This document shows, piece by piece, positions 1-7,550 of a DNA stretch of 64,000 bases; the first letter of the stretch is position 1; each line of letters starts with the position of its first letter. The translations under genes were made by a program, and so were the position numbers. The notes under the pieces were generated by a model that searched no databases, was not told the DNA's origin, and was given only the letters and a program-made list of their open reading frames with translations. The stretch is from contig NZ_CABVOU010000027.1 in NCBI RefSeq assembly GCF_902500215.1, forward strand, positions 548,598 through 612,597. Direction: 5' to 3'. Origin of the DNA: Halomonas lysinitropha (GTDB taxonomy: Bacteria > Pseudomonadota > Gammaproteobacteria > Pseudomonadales > Halomonadaceae).

Positions 1-33
1 TTTTCCGATCGTTAAGTGACCCAAAGGCCTTTC

Positions 34-822
34 ATGCTGAGCTATCCCGATATCGACCCTGTGGCCATCTCCCTCGGTCCCTTCCAGGTCCACTGGTACG
101 GCCTGATGTACGTCGTCGGTTTCGTTGCCGCCTTGCTCCTGGGGCGCCGGCGTGCCGAGCGCATCGGGCTGACCCGGGACGATATCGGTGACCTGATCTT
201 CTACGCCGCCATTGGCGTGGTGGTGGGTGGCCGGCTCGGCTATGCGCTCTTTTACGGTATGTCCCAGTGGTTCGCTGACCCGCTGTGGATTTTCCGCGTA
301 TGGGATGGCGGCATGAGCTTTCATGGGGGCCTGGTCGGGGTGCTGTTCGCCGCGCTGTGGTTCGCCAGAAAGAAGGGGCTCGCCTTCTTCACGCTGACCG
401 ACTTCGTCGCACCGCTGGTCCCCATCGGCCTTGGGGCAGGCCGCATCGGCAACTTCATCAACCACGAGCTGCCCGGTCGCGTCACCGAGCTGCCCTGGGG
501 CATGCCCTTTCCCGGCATGGGGCCAGAGCCGCGCCATCCCTCGTCCCTCTATGAGGCGTTTCTGGAAGGGGTGGTGCTCTTCGTGGTGCTGTGGTGGGTC
601 TCGGCCCGGCCGCGCGCCCGCGGGCTGGTCTCCGGGCTCTTCCTTGCGCTCTACGGGCTGTTCCGCTTCCTGGTGGAGTTCGTGCGCCTGCCCGACGCCC
701 ACATCGGCTATCTGGCCTTCGGCTGGATCACCATGGGTATGCTGCTGACCCTGCCGATGATCGCCGCCGGCATCGCGCTGATCACCTGGTCACGCCGCCA
801 GCCGGTGGATGCAAAGTTTTGA
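34..822 (+). CDS. lgt: Prolipoprotein diacylglyceryl transferase
   Basis: Lgt moves the diacylglyceryl group of phosphatidylglycerol onto the lipobox cysteine of prolipoproteins, the first step of lipoprotein maturation, in the inner membrane. The 262-residue product is hydrophobic with about seven membrane segments. It carries the family signature: GGMSFHGG with the conserved His at about residue 97, and [12 protein letters not shown] with the essential Arg at about residue 137. I chose the ATG at 34, which gives the usual N-terminus (MLSYPDIDP...); a GTG at 16 is an in-frame alternative. In many proteobacteria lgt is followed directly by thyA; here a two-gene HEPN/MNT module sits between them. 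Confidence 0.96.
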   Translation: MLSYPDIDPVAISLGPFQVHWYGLMYVVGFVAALLLGRRRAERIGLTRDDIGDLIFYAAIGVVVGGRLGYALFYGMSQWFADPLWIFRVWDGGMSFHGGLVGVLFAALWFARKKGLAFFTLTDFVAPLVPIGLGAGRIGNFINHELPGRVTELPWGMPFPGMGPEPRHPSSLYEAFLEGVVLFVVLWWVSARPRARGLVSGLFLALYGLFRFLVEFVRLPDAHIGYLAFGWITMGMLLTLPMIAAGIALITWSRRQPVDAKF

Positions 823-868
823 CACATGGTCTAACCCGCCATGTCGGTGAGGGAAAGGGAGGTTGAGC

Positions 869-1168
869 GTGCGTCTTTCTGCCGAGCAAATCGTGATCAT
901 CAAGCAGACCGCGGCCGAGGTATTTGGCGATGAAGCGAATGTCAGAGTCTTCGGCTCCCGCCTGGATGATGACGCCAGGGGAGGGGACATCGATCTCCTG
1001 GTGGAAAGCCCTTGCGAGATCGAGGGCAAGGTGGACAAGATGTTGACCCTGACGGCTCGACTGCAGCTGCGTATCGGGGATCGGCCGATAGACATTCTGG
1101 TGATCGACCCCTCTACCGCCTTGAATCCCGTTCATCGCCATGCCATGCAGACAGGGCAACGGTTATGA
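869..1168 (+). CDS. MNT-type minimal nucleotidyltransferase (antitoxin-like)
   Basis: A 99-residue member of the minimal nucleotidyltransferase superfamily. The core is GSRLDDDARGGDID, matching the GS-X9/10-DxD metal and NTP-binding signature of MntA-type enzymes. In characterised pairs these AMPylate a tyrosine on the partner HEPN RNase and so neutralise it. The GTG at 869 is preferred because GGGAGG lies about 6 bases upstream; an in-frame TTG at 863 is possible. Its stop overlaps the next start (ATGA), so the two genes are translationally coupled in the standard MNT-then-HEPN order. Assignment to the family is firm; the antitoxin role is inferred from the pairing. Confidence 0.85.
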   Translation: MRLSAEQIVIIKQTAAEVFGDEANVRVFGSRLDDDARGGDIDLLVESPCEIEGKVDKMLTLTARLQLRIGDRPIDILVIDPSTALNPVHRHAMQTGQRL

Positions 1169-1707
1169 CACACGACAAGAAGCAGCTGCTGCCTATCGAG
1201 CGGTTTCTCTGGTCTCTGGATATCGTCGAGCGCGAGGGACGTCATCTCCGCTACAGCTGGGAGACGTTGTTTGGCAGCGGCAACGTTCTGGACAGTGACT
1301 GGGTCGCTGGCCTCGACCAGCACCCGGAGGAGGCCGTAAGGCTTGAGGCGTTCGTGTCGCGCTTTGGCCGCATGCAGGACACCATCGCCGACAAGTTGAT
1401 TCCTCGCTGGCTGCAAAGCCTGGCGGAGCGTACCGGAAGCCAGATCGAAAACCTCGACCGTGCCGAGCGGCTGGGCGTCCTGGAAAGCACAGAAGAGTGG
1501 CTGGTGGCGCGCAAGCTCCGTAATCAGCTGATTCACGAATACATGCAAGACCCGGTTGCCTTCTCGGAAGCGCTGTATTCAGCCAGGCGCTTCTCGATGA
1601 TGCTGATGGCGACCTATAACAACCTCCGGGATTATGCGGAACAGCGCATGTCGCTGGATTCCTCGCTGCCTGAACCGCTGGTGCTCCCGGATCAACATCA
1701 TCAGTGA
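1165..1707 (+). CDS. HEPN-domain protein (HepT-like toxin)
   Basis: A 180-residue helical protein translated from an ATG that overlaps the stop of the upstream MNT gene. It contains RNQLIHEY, with R119, H124 and Y126, an exact fit to the R-X4-H-x-Y signature of HEPN RNases of the HepT type. In the studied systems R and H form the RNase site and the Tyr is the residue AMPylated by MntA. The protein is longer than a typical HepT of about 130-140 residues, with an extended N-terminal part. A type VII toxin-antitoxin function is inferred from motif plus context; no target is evident from the sequence. Confidence 0.82.
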   Translation: MTHDKKQLLPIERFLWSLDIVEREGRHLRYSWETLFGSGNVLDSDWVAGLDQHPEEAVRLEAFVSRFGRMQDTIADKLIPRWLQSLAERTGSQIENLDRAERLGVLESTEEWLVARKLRNQLIHEYMQDPVAFSEALYSARRFSMMLMATYNNLRDYAEQRMSLDSSLPEPLVLPDQHHQ

Positions 1708-1751
1708 GTTCCTGTAGAATTCTCTACCCATTTATCAGCCATGATGCCGCC

Positions 1752-2573
1752 GTGACCGACGATACTCTGCCCGCCCTCGAACAGCCCTATCTCGACCTGA
1801 TGCGCCAGGTGCTAGGCCGCGGCGTGGAGCGCGATGATCGCACCGGCGTTGGCACCCGCTCGCTGTTCGGCCACCAGATGCGCTTCGACCTCTCCCGCGG
1901 TTTCCCGCTGGTGACCACCAAGAAGCTGCACCTGCGCTCGATCATCCATGAGCTGCTGTGGTTCCTGGCCGGCGACACCAACATCGCCTACCTCAAGGAG
2001 AACGGGGTGCGCATCTGGGACGAGTGGGCCGATGAAAACGGCGACCTCGGCCCGGTCTATGGCTACCAGTGGCGCAGCTGGCCGGACCCCCGCGGCGGCC
2101 ACGTCGACCAGATCGCCAAGGTGCTGGAGCAGATTCGCGAGAACCCGCGCTCGCGGCGGCTGATCGTCTCGGCCTGGAACCCGGCGCTGGTGGACGAGAT
2201 GGCCCTGCCGCCGTGCCATTGCCTCTTCCAGTTCTACGTGGCAGAAGGGCGGCTCTCCTGCCAGCTCTACCAGCGCAGCGCCGATATCTTCCTGGGTGTA
2301 CCCTTCAATATCGCCAGCTATGCACTGCTCACCCAGATGATCGCCCGGGTCTCGGGGCTCGAGCCCGGCGACTTCGTGCATACCCTGGGCGATGCCCATC
2401 TCTACCTGAACCATCTCGAGCAGGCCGAGGAGCAGCTCTCGCGCACGCCACGGGCCGCCCCGTGCCTGGTGCTTGATCCGGGCGTCGACGACCTCTTCGC
2501 TTTCCGCTTCGAGCATATCGCCATCGAGGGCTACGACCCGCATCCTCATATAAAGGCCGAGGTGGCGGTATGA
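1752..2573 (+). CDS. thyA: Thymidylate synthase
   Basis: ThyA methylates dUMP to dTMP with methylene-tetrahydrofolate, producing dihydrofolate that the next gene product (FolA) recycles. The product is 273 residues, close to the usual 264. It shows [17 protein letters not shown] near the N-terminus, the PPCHC motif with the catalytic Cys at about residue 155, and [13 protein letters not shown] for phosphate and dUMP binding. I chose the GTG at 1752, which puts the family start (YLDLMRQVL) about ten residues in; a GTG at 1704 overlapping the HEPN stop would add 16 atypical residues. The stop overlaps the folA start. Confidence 0.96.
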   Translation: MTDDTLPALEQPYLDLMRQVLGRGVERDDRTGVGTRSLFGHQMRFDLSRGFPLVTTKKLHLRSIIHELLWFLAGDTNIAYLKENGVRIWDEWADENGDLGPVYGYQWRSWPDPRGGHVDQIAKVLEQIRENPRSRRLIVSAWNPALVDEMALPPCHCLFQFYVAEGRLSCQLYQRSADIFLGVPFNIASYALLTQMIARVSGLEPGDFVHTLGDAHLYLNHLEQAEEQLSRTPRAAPCLVLDPGVDDLFAFRFEHIAIEGYDPHPHIKAEVAV

Positions 2574-3121
2574 GCGAGGCCAGGGACCTGACCGACGAGA
2601 CCCTTGTTCCCGTGGCCATGATTGCCGCCATGGCTCGCAACCGGGTGATCGGCGTGGACAACCAGCTGCCCTGGTACCTGCCGGAGGACCTCAAGTTCTT
2701 CAAGCGCATGACCCAGGCCAAGCCGCTGGTGATGGGCCGCAAGACGTACCAGTCCATCGGCCGGGCCCTGCCCGGGCGGCTCAATATCGTGGTGACCCGC
2801 GATACCGGCTTCCAGGCTCAGGGCCTGCGGGTCTGCCACGACCTCGCATCCGCACTGAAGCTGGCCGACCAGCAGGCCACCATCGACGGCGTCGAGGAGA
2901 TCATGGTGATGGGCGGCGCGCAGATCTACGCTCAGGCGCTGCCCTACGCCAGTCGGCTCTACCTTACCGAGGTCGATATCGAGGTGGAGGGTGACGCTCG
3001 TTTCCCCGAGCTCGACATGGCCGAGTGGGAGGAGGTGCAGCGTGTGCCCGGCGAGCCCGCCGAGGGGCAGCCGGCCTACCATTTCGTGCAGTATCGTCGA
3101 TCTTCAGGCCATCGACGCTGA
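2570..3121 (+). CDS. folA: Dihydrofolate reductase
   Basis: FolA reduces dihydrofolate to tetrahydrofolate with NADPH and is the trimethoprim target. The 183-residue product has the expected elements: [11 protein letters not shown] at the N-terminus, the substrate loop [15 protein letters not shown] with its active-site Asp replaced by the Glu-Asp pair usual in this lineage, [15 protein letters not shown] for NADPH binding, and [13 protein letters not shown]. The start ATG overlaps the thyA stop (ATGA), indicating a thyA-folA operon with coupled translation. The N-terminal extension of about 12 residues is slightly longer than in E. coli. A GC-rich palindrome follows the stop. Confidence 0.96.
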   Translation: MSEARDLTDETLVPVAMIAAMARNRVIGVDNQLPWYLPEDLKFFKRMTQAKPLVMGRKTYQSIGRALPGRLNIVVTRDTGFQAQGLRVCHDLASALKLADQQATIDGVEEIMVMGGAQIYAQALPYASRLYLTEVDIEVEGDARFPELDMAEWEEVQRVPGEPAEGQPAYHFVQYRRSSGHRR

Positions 3122-3125
3122 AGGC

Positions 3126-3141
3126 GTCGCCGGCCGGCGAC
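3126..3141. repeat. 16-bp perfect palindrome after folA
   Basis: GTCGCCGGCCGGCGAC is a perfect palindrome starting five bases after the folA stop, followed by ATTTGTCAC. It may contribute to 3' end formation of the thyA-folA transcript, but with no loop and no clear T run it is not a standard terminator. Confidence 0.4.
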
Positions 3142-3217
3142 ATTTGTCACCACGCCACGCCTGGCACAGACTGAACCTAGCAATCACCGGGATGGCGCAC
3201 CGCTGGAGGACCAGGAC

Positions 3218-4327
3218 GTGATCGAGGAACGCTCAACCCGCCTGCTGGAACAGCTGGAGAGCCGCGCCGCGGCCTTGCTGGGCGTATTGCGGGAATCCCG
3301 CGTCCAGCAGAGTGCTTTGCATAGCCGGCTGGCCGAGCTGGAACGCCGTCGCGTCGAGCTTGAGGCCATCAATGCCGAGCTGGGCGCCGAGGCTCGCGAG
3401 GAGCAGGCCGCCCGGGAGGCCCTGGCGCTGCGCTGCGGCGAACTGGAAGCACGTCTCGTTGAACTGGAAGCCACCCGCCTGGAGCTCACCGAGGAGAACC
3501 GCGAGCTCGATGAGCAGAACCGCGAACTCGAGGCGCACAATCGTCGCCTTCTCGAGCGCGAGCCCGCTGAGGCCGGGACGCCACTCTTCCATCGCCAGTC
3601 GCGCCGTGCCCAGGGGCTCTCTGCACTGATCGGCCATCGCCCCAGACAGCCTGAAGCCGATGGCGTCGCTCCCGAGCAGCCCGGGACCCCGGTGTCGGAA
3701 CCGGTTGCAGATGCCGCCGAGCCCGTTGCCGAACCGAACGTGCCAGCCGCGACCCCTCCCGAAACGGGGGCCCCTGGGGAGATTGCACCTGAAGAAGCGC
3801 CATCGCCCCAGGCACTGCTTGATCAGTGGTATCAGCGCTATTCCTCTACCTTCTTCAAGGGTCATACCCGGCCGCTCAAGGTCGGCATTCACGAGGAGCT
3901 GGCCGAGCGGGAATCCTGGGCCGAGAAGCTGGTGCGCCGGGCGCTGGCGTGCTACGTCAACCTGCCGCGGTATCTCAAGTCGGTGCGCGAGGGGGCTGAG
4001 CGCCTTGATCTGGCCGGTGAGCCGGCTGGCCGGGTGGATGCCGCGGCCGCCGAGCATGCCCGCAAGAAGCTCGAGCGCTTGCAGGCCGACCGCCGGCAGA
4101 AGGGGCGCCCGGTCCGGCAGCGTGGCAACAAGAAGTTGGATACCGCCAAGGACGGCAAGCCCTCGGCCGAAGTCCCCCGGCCCGACGCTGCCAGGGCGGC
4201 CGCTCCCCCCCCAAACCGGGCTCCCACCGCGGCCGAGGGTGCCGGACAAGACGCCCCTAGGGGCAGTGAACCCGCCACCCTGGAAGAGAAGCTTTCCGCT
4301 CTGCTTGCCAAACACAACCAGCGTTGA
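3218..4327 (+). CDS. Coiled-coil protein with C-terminal ProQ/FinO RNA-binding domain
   Basis: A 369-residue protein from a GTG with GGAGGA about 9 bases upstream. Residues 1-115 form a long Glu/Arg/Leu-rich coiled coil (repeats such as LEATRLELTEENREL). Residues 116-195 are a Pro/Ala/Glu linker. Residues about 198-290 are a ProQ/FinO fold: the segment with FFKGHTRPLKVGIHEEL, then LACYVNLPRYLKSV, then ERLDLAGEPAGRV and EHARKKLERL, which matches E. coli ProQ line by line. The tail is basic then Pro/Ala-rich and disordered. FinO-domain proteins bind structured RNA and act as sRNA/mRNA chaperones. The N-terminal coiled coil is not part of classical ProQ. I am sure of the domain; the cellular role is unknown. 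Confidence 0.82.
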   Translation: MIEERSTRLLEQLESRAAALLGVLRESRVQQSALHSRLAELERRRVELEAINAELGAEAREEQAAREALALRCGELEARLVELEATRLELTEENRELDEQNRELEAHNRRLLEREPAEAGTPLFHRQSRRAQGLSALIGHRPRQPEADGVAPEQPGTPVSEPVADAAEPVAEPNVPAATPPETGAPGEIAPEEAPSPQALLDQWYQRYSSTFFKGHTRPLKVGIHEELAERESWAEKLVRRALACYVNLPRYLKSVREGAERLDLAGEPAGRVDAAAAEHARKKLERLQADRRQKGRPVRQRGNKKLDTAKDGKPSAEVPRPDAARAAAPPPNRAPTAAEGAGQDAPRGSEPATLEEKLSALLAKHNQR

Positions 4328-4736
4328 CCTGCTGACTTGCTCTCGTCATATTCGCGGGGCATGATGAAACTGCTCATCGTGCCAGGTGTCTGATTCGCAT
4401 GCCGGATCGCCATGGCAGGCCGAACGGGTATTGGGCTCGCCGGGATGGCGCCCGCATCGCAAGGGCAGGGGGAAGCGCCGAATAAGGAAGGTGCGCAGCG
4501 AAGGAAAACAGTGTTTTTTCTTGTTGCGTTCCCGTATATCCCGGTATAGAGTTCCTCTTGCGAGCATTGGACTATAACAAGGCTTTGCCGAGGTCTGGCT
4601 CGCGACCTGCCACCTCCCGGGAGGGAGCCCGCAGGCACGAGAACCGGCACCAAGACCGGCCAAGCCCGCTGACCCGCTCATCAAGAACGGGCAGCCACGA
4701 TCGAAACAGCAAGCTAGTCAATAAGGAACCATCGCA
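4328..4736 (+). promoter_or_regulatory. Intergenic region with porin promoter and long 5' leader
   Basis: No convincing coding region is present in these 409 bases. A promoter-like pair lies at TTGTTG (4521-4526) and TATAGA (4545-4550) with an 18-base spacer, preceded by an A/T-rich stretch. If it is used, the porin mRNA has a 5' leader of about 180 bases that includes a CCTCCCGGGAGG self-complementary segment, and AAGGA sits just before the porin ATG. Long leaders are typical of porins controlled by sRNAs; that is inference only. Confidence 0.45.
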
Positions 4737-5822
4737 ATGAAAAAGACACTGTTAGCGACTGCTATCGCCGGTGCCCTGGCCGCTTCCGGCGCCCAGGCTG
4801 CCACCGTCTACAACGAAGACGGCACCAAGCTCGACATCTACGGCAATATCCAGATTGCCTACTACAACACTGATTCTGCTGTCTTCGACAACGAAGGCAC
4901 ACTCACAGGTACTGATTCCGCTGACCAAATCGCCGACAACGGTACTACCTTCGGCTTTGCCGCCGAGCACGTCATCTCCGACGGCTTGAGCGGCTACCTG
5001 AAGCTCGAGCTCGACGACATCAAGGCCGATGAAATGGCCACCGCCAATGATGCCAATGATTCGGGTGATACTGCCTACGTCGGCCTGAAGGGCAACTTCG
5101 GTGATGTTCGTCTCGGTTCCTACGACCAGCTGATCGACGACTGGATCCAGGATCCGATCACCAACAACGAAGGCTTCGACGTCTCCGACTCCACCACTGC
5201 TCATGGTGACGGCGGCAATCAGCAGACCGACAAGGTGACCTACACCTCGCCGTCCTTCAGCGGCATGCAGTTCGCCGTGGGTACTCAGTACAAGGGTGAT
5301 TCCGAGTCTGAGAACCTTGAGGACTCCGGCAACGCTTCCTTCTTTGGTGGCGCCAAGTACACCGCCGGTGCCTTCTCCATTGCCGCTGTCTACGACAACC
5401 TGGATAACGTCCAGTACATCGACGGCAATGGTGATGTCGATAGCGTAGGCGACCAGTACGGCGTGACCGCCCAGTACACCGTTGATACCCTGCGCGTGTC
5501 CGCCAAGGTCGAGCGCTTCGATTCCGACATCTCTGGTAGCGACAGCACCAATTTCTACGGCCTGGGTGCTCGCTACGGCTACGGCAATGGCGATATCTAC
5601 GCGGCCTACCAGTATATCGACGTGGGCGCCGGCACCTTCCTCTCCGAGCTGGACGAGATCATCCAGGACGAGCAGGATCGTGACGAGACCTACAACGAGG
5701 TCATTCTCGGCGCCAACTACAGCATCTCCGATGCCATGTATGTCTGGTCCGAAGTGGCTTGGTACGATCGCGAAGGTGACGATGGCGACGGCGTCGGCGT
5801 CGGCGTGACCTACCTGTTCTAA
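4737..5822 (+). CDS. Gram-negative general porin
   Basis: A 361-residue outer-membrane porin. The N-terminus (MKKTLLATAIAGALAASGAQA) is a clear signal peptide cleaved after AQA. The mature part begins with the porin strand KLDIYGNIQIAYYNTD, contains VGLKGNFGDVRLGSYD, and ends in a C-terminal aromatic residue (GVGVTYLF) as needed for BAM insertion. The chain is very rich in Asp/Glu with few Lys/Arg, as expected for periplasm-exposed proteins of halophiles. It belongs to the OmpC/OmpF-like porin superfamily and is probably a trimeric 16-strand barrel for small hydrophilic solutes. Single gene with its own promoter region and terminator. Confidence 0.93.
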   Translation: MKKTLLATAIAGALAASGAQAATVYNEDGTKLDIYGNIQIAYYNTDSAVFDNEGTLTGTDSADQIADNGTTFGFAAEHVISDGLSGYLKLELDDIKADEMATANDANDSGDTAYVGLKGNFGDVRLGSYDQLIDDWIQDPITNNEGFDVSDSTTAHGDGGNQQTDKVTYTSPSFSGMQFAVGTQYKGDSESENLEDSGNASFFGGAKYTAGAFSIAAVYDNLDNVQYIDGNGDVDSVGDQYGVTAQYTVDTLRVSAKVERFDSDISGSDSTNFYGLGARYGYGNGDIYAAYQYIDVGAGTFLSELDEIIQDEQDRDETYNEVILGANYSISDAMYVWSEVAWYDREGDDGDGVGVGVTYLF

Positions 5823-5863
5823 ATTCTCTGGCAGGGCAGCCCTGCTTGATGAATGGAACACCG

Positions 5864-5891
5864 AAAGCCGATCCTCAGGGGTCGGCTTTTT
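5864..5891 (+). terminator. Rho-independent terminator of the porin gene
   Basis: Perfect 8-bp stem AAAGCCGA / TCGGCTTT with a 10-base loop followed by T's, 41 bases after the porin stop. Confidence 0.9.
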
Positions 5892-5912
5892 CATTGTCTG
5901 ATGCGAGGTTCC

Positions 5913-6953
5913 ATGAAACAGCCGATTTTCACTGCCAGCCTGGTAGCGCTGGGCCTGTCCTTCGGCAGCGCCGCGGCGCTGGCCAGCGAAATGGAAGAGC
6001 GTTTCCGTGAAGAAGGCAAGCAGCTCGACCTTACCGGCTTCCTGCAGTCCGAGAACGATGCCCGCAGCCGCAGCTTTCTCTACGGTAGCCCCCATGAGCA
6101 TGACTTCACGGTCAACGAGTCCGGTAACTACCTGTTCGAGAGCCGCGTGCCGGGTGGGTTTTCCGAAGACTACCGCGTAGCCGCGGTGCTGCTTGACGAC
6201 CAGGGACAAGAGATCGCGCGTGGCGAGGCACTGGGACAGAACGGCGGGCTGGCCATGCGGCAGCGCCTGCAGCCGGGTGACTACACGCTACGCGTGGAGG
6301 GCCGCAAATACGGCACTCGCAGCAGGGCAGGCAGCAGCTTCTATATCACCGTCACTGGCCTGGATGACCAGGGCCGTCGCGTGGAAGATGGCGTCAGCGA
6401 TGGTCAGGGGTTTGCCTTCATCGGTAACGGCCGTGAGGGCAGTCGCAGCGTCTTTGTGCGCGGCGATGACGACGTGGCGACCCTTGGCGCCTCGAGGGGG
6501 AAAGCGACTGCGGGTGCCGCAGCGGCGACCGCAGACGCCAGCAGTGCATCGCCAGAGGTCGCGGAAACCGCTGGCCAGGCGGCGCAAGCCCCGGCAACCC
6601 AAGAGGCCAAAGGATCGCCGCGCAGTTTCGAGACCATTGTCACTGACGTCAAGATTCGGGCGAGCGGTGAGGTGCTGACCTTCGAGGTCGCCGAGCCGGG
6701 CACCATTGCCATCACCACCTCGACCTACCCCAGTGGCTATGAAGATACCTACCGGATCGAGCTCGAGGTGCTGGACGAGAACGGCCGTGTGGTGGCAGAA
6801 GGCTCCGGTGAGGGCTTCGACGGCGATGTCGACATGACGACCGAACTGTCGCCCGGTCGCTACCGCCTTCGCGTGCAGGGCCAGAAGTTCGGCTCATCCA
6901 TGTCGGGCGTCAACAACTATGAACTCAGGGTGCAGCAGTTGAATCGTCGGTAA
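5913..6953 (+). CDS. Secreted protein with two PPC-like beta domains
   Basis: A 346-residue exported protein: a signal peptide runs to about residue 24 (ending AAALAS), then two copies of the same beta-rich domain. Copy 1 (about residues 34-145) ends LQPGDYTLRVEGRKYGTRS; copy 2 (about 235-345) ends LSPGRYRLRVQGQKFGSSM. The two are joined by an Ala/Gln-rich linker (about 190-230). The pattern 'aspartate-rich strand ... PGxYxLRVxG' resembles the bacterial pre-peptidase C-terminal (PPC) fold, normally an accessory domain of secreted enzymes. No catalytic domain is present here. The ATG at 5913 follows GAGG; an ATG at 5901 is possible. Function unknown. Confidence 0.8.
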   Translation: MKQPIFTASLVALGLSFGSAAALASEMEERFREEGKQLDLTGFLQSENDARSRSFLYGSPHEHDFTVNESGNYLFESRVPGGFSEDYRVAAVLLDDQGQEIARGEALGQNGGLAMRQRLQPGDYTLRVEGRKYGTRSRAGSSFYITVTGLDDQGRRVEDGVSDGQGFAFIGNGREGSRSVFVRGDDDVATLGASRGKATAGAAAATADASSASPEVAETAGQAAQAPATQEAKGSPRSFETIVTDVKIRASGEVLTFEVAEPGTIAITTSTYPSGYEDTYRIELEVLDENGRVVAEGSGEGFDGDVDMTTELSPGRYRLRVQGQKFGSSMSGVNNYELRVQQLNRR

Positions 6954-6979
6954 CCCTTCCTAGCGCCACGATATGACAA

Positions 6980-7007
6980 GGCCCCCAGTGCATCTGCACC
7001 GGGGGCC
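6980..7007. terminator. Hairpin between convergent genes, probable bidirectional terminator
   Basis: GGCCCCC (6980-6986) pairs with GGGGGCC (7001-7007), and a nested GTGCA/TGCAC stem closes the loop. A short T-rich tail follows on the plus strand. It lies between two convergent genes. Confidence 0.75.
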
Positions 7008-7039
7008 ATTATTGTCAAACAACGTGTGCCTAATGAACG

Positions 7040-7258
7040 TTAGGCATCCTGGTCGTCCAGCATCATCTGGATCATTTCCTCCAGCTGTTCGACTTTCTGC
7101 TCGAGCGCCTCGACTTCACCTTCCTGCTCCGCCGTCTGGACATATTCTTCGTTGATCTTTTGCATGTGCTCTTCGACTGCCTGGGAATCCATGGCCAGGG
7201 CGGAACCGGCCATCATCAGGCTGGCGAGCAGGCTAGCGGTCAGAAGCTTCATGTTCAT
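7040..7258 (-). CDS. Small secreted coiled-coil protein
   Basis: A 72-residue protein with a signal peptide (MNMKLLTASLLASLMMAGSALA) and a mature part of about 50 residues that is almost wholly acidic heptads (VEALEQKVEQLEEMIQMML). AAGAGGTG upstream supports the ATG at 7258. The mature region should form a short periplasmic coiled coil and lacks cysteine, so it is not a lipoprotein. I do not recognise a named family. A 16-bp perfect palindrome lies 31 bases upstream and may be its operator. Confidence 0.8.
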   Translation of the reverse strand: MNMKLLTASLLASLMMAGSALAMDSQAVEEHMQKINEEYVQTAEQEGEVEALEQKVEQLEEMIQMMLDDQDA

Positions 7259-7289
7259 GGCGACACCTCTTGAACTTGTGGGAGAAACA

Positions 7290-7305
7290 GACCTGACGTC
7301 AGGTC
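7290..7305. promoter_or_regulatory. 16-bp palindrome, candidate operator
   Basis: GACCTGACGTCAGGTC is a perfect 16-bp inverted repeat located 31-47 bases upstream of the small secreted-protein start. Its half-site ACGTCAGG recurs in the two operators before the DcaP-like gene (near 8774 and 8809), suggesting related regulators. Confidence 0.45.
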
Positions 7306-7440
7306 ACGTTTCTTGGTGTCATGAGATCGCTCAGGCTTACACGGCGCTGTGAATTTGTTGTTTTGCAGAGGGAGCCAGCAAGTTTCAGTGGGGGCTCCGT
7401 CTTCCTTTCCTCTGAAGCTAGGTCTTGGCCATACACCACG

Positions 7441-7467
7441 AAAAAGCCCCGGTCGTGTGGCCGGGGT
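7441..7467 (-). terminator. Rho-independent terminator of the DcaP-like porin gene
   Basis: On the minus strand CCCCGG (7466-7461) pairs with CCGGGG (7452-7447) and is followed by CTTTTT (7446-7441). It lies about 85 bases downstream of the porin stop. Confidence 0.88.
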
Positions 7468-7550
7468 GCAAGGATCGAACAGGCAGTTGCTTGTGCTGTA
7501 AAGCGTTATCGCAATGATGGCGGGAGCTGGCCCCGCCATCGGGTCGGGTA

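Noticed and set aside
4752..6209. 485-residue minus-strand open frame over the porin
   Set aside because: It is antisense to a clear signal-peptide porin and its neighbour, has no domain, and is low-complexity Val/Gly/Ala sequence produced by codon bias on the other strand.
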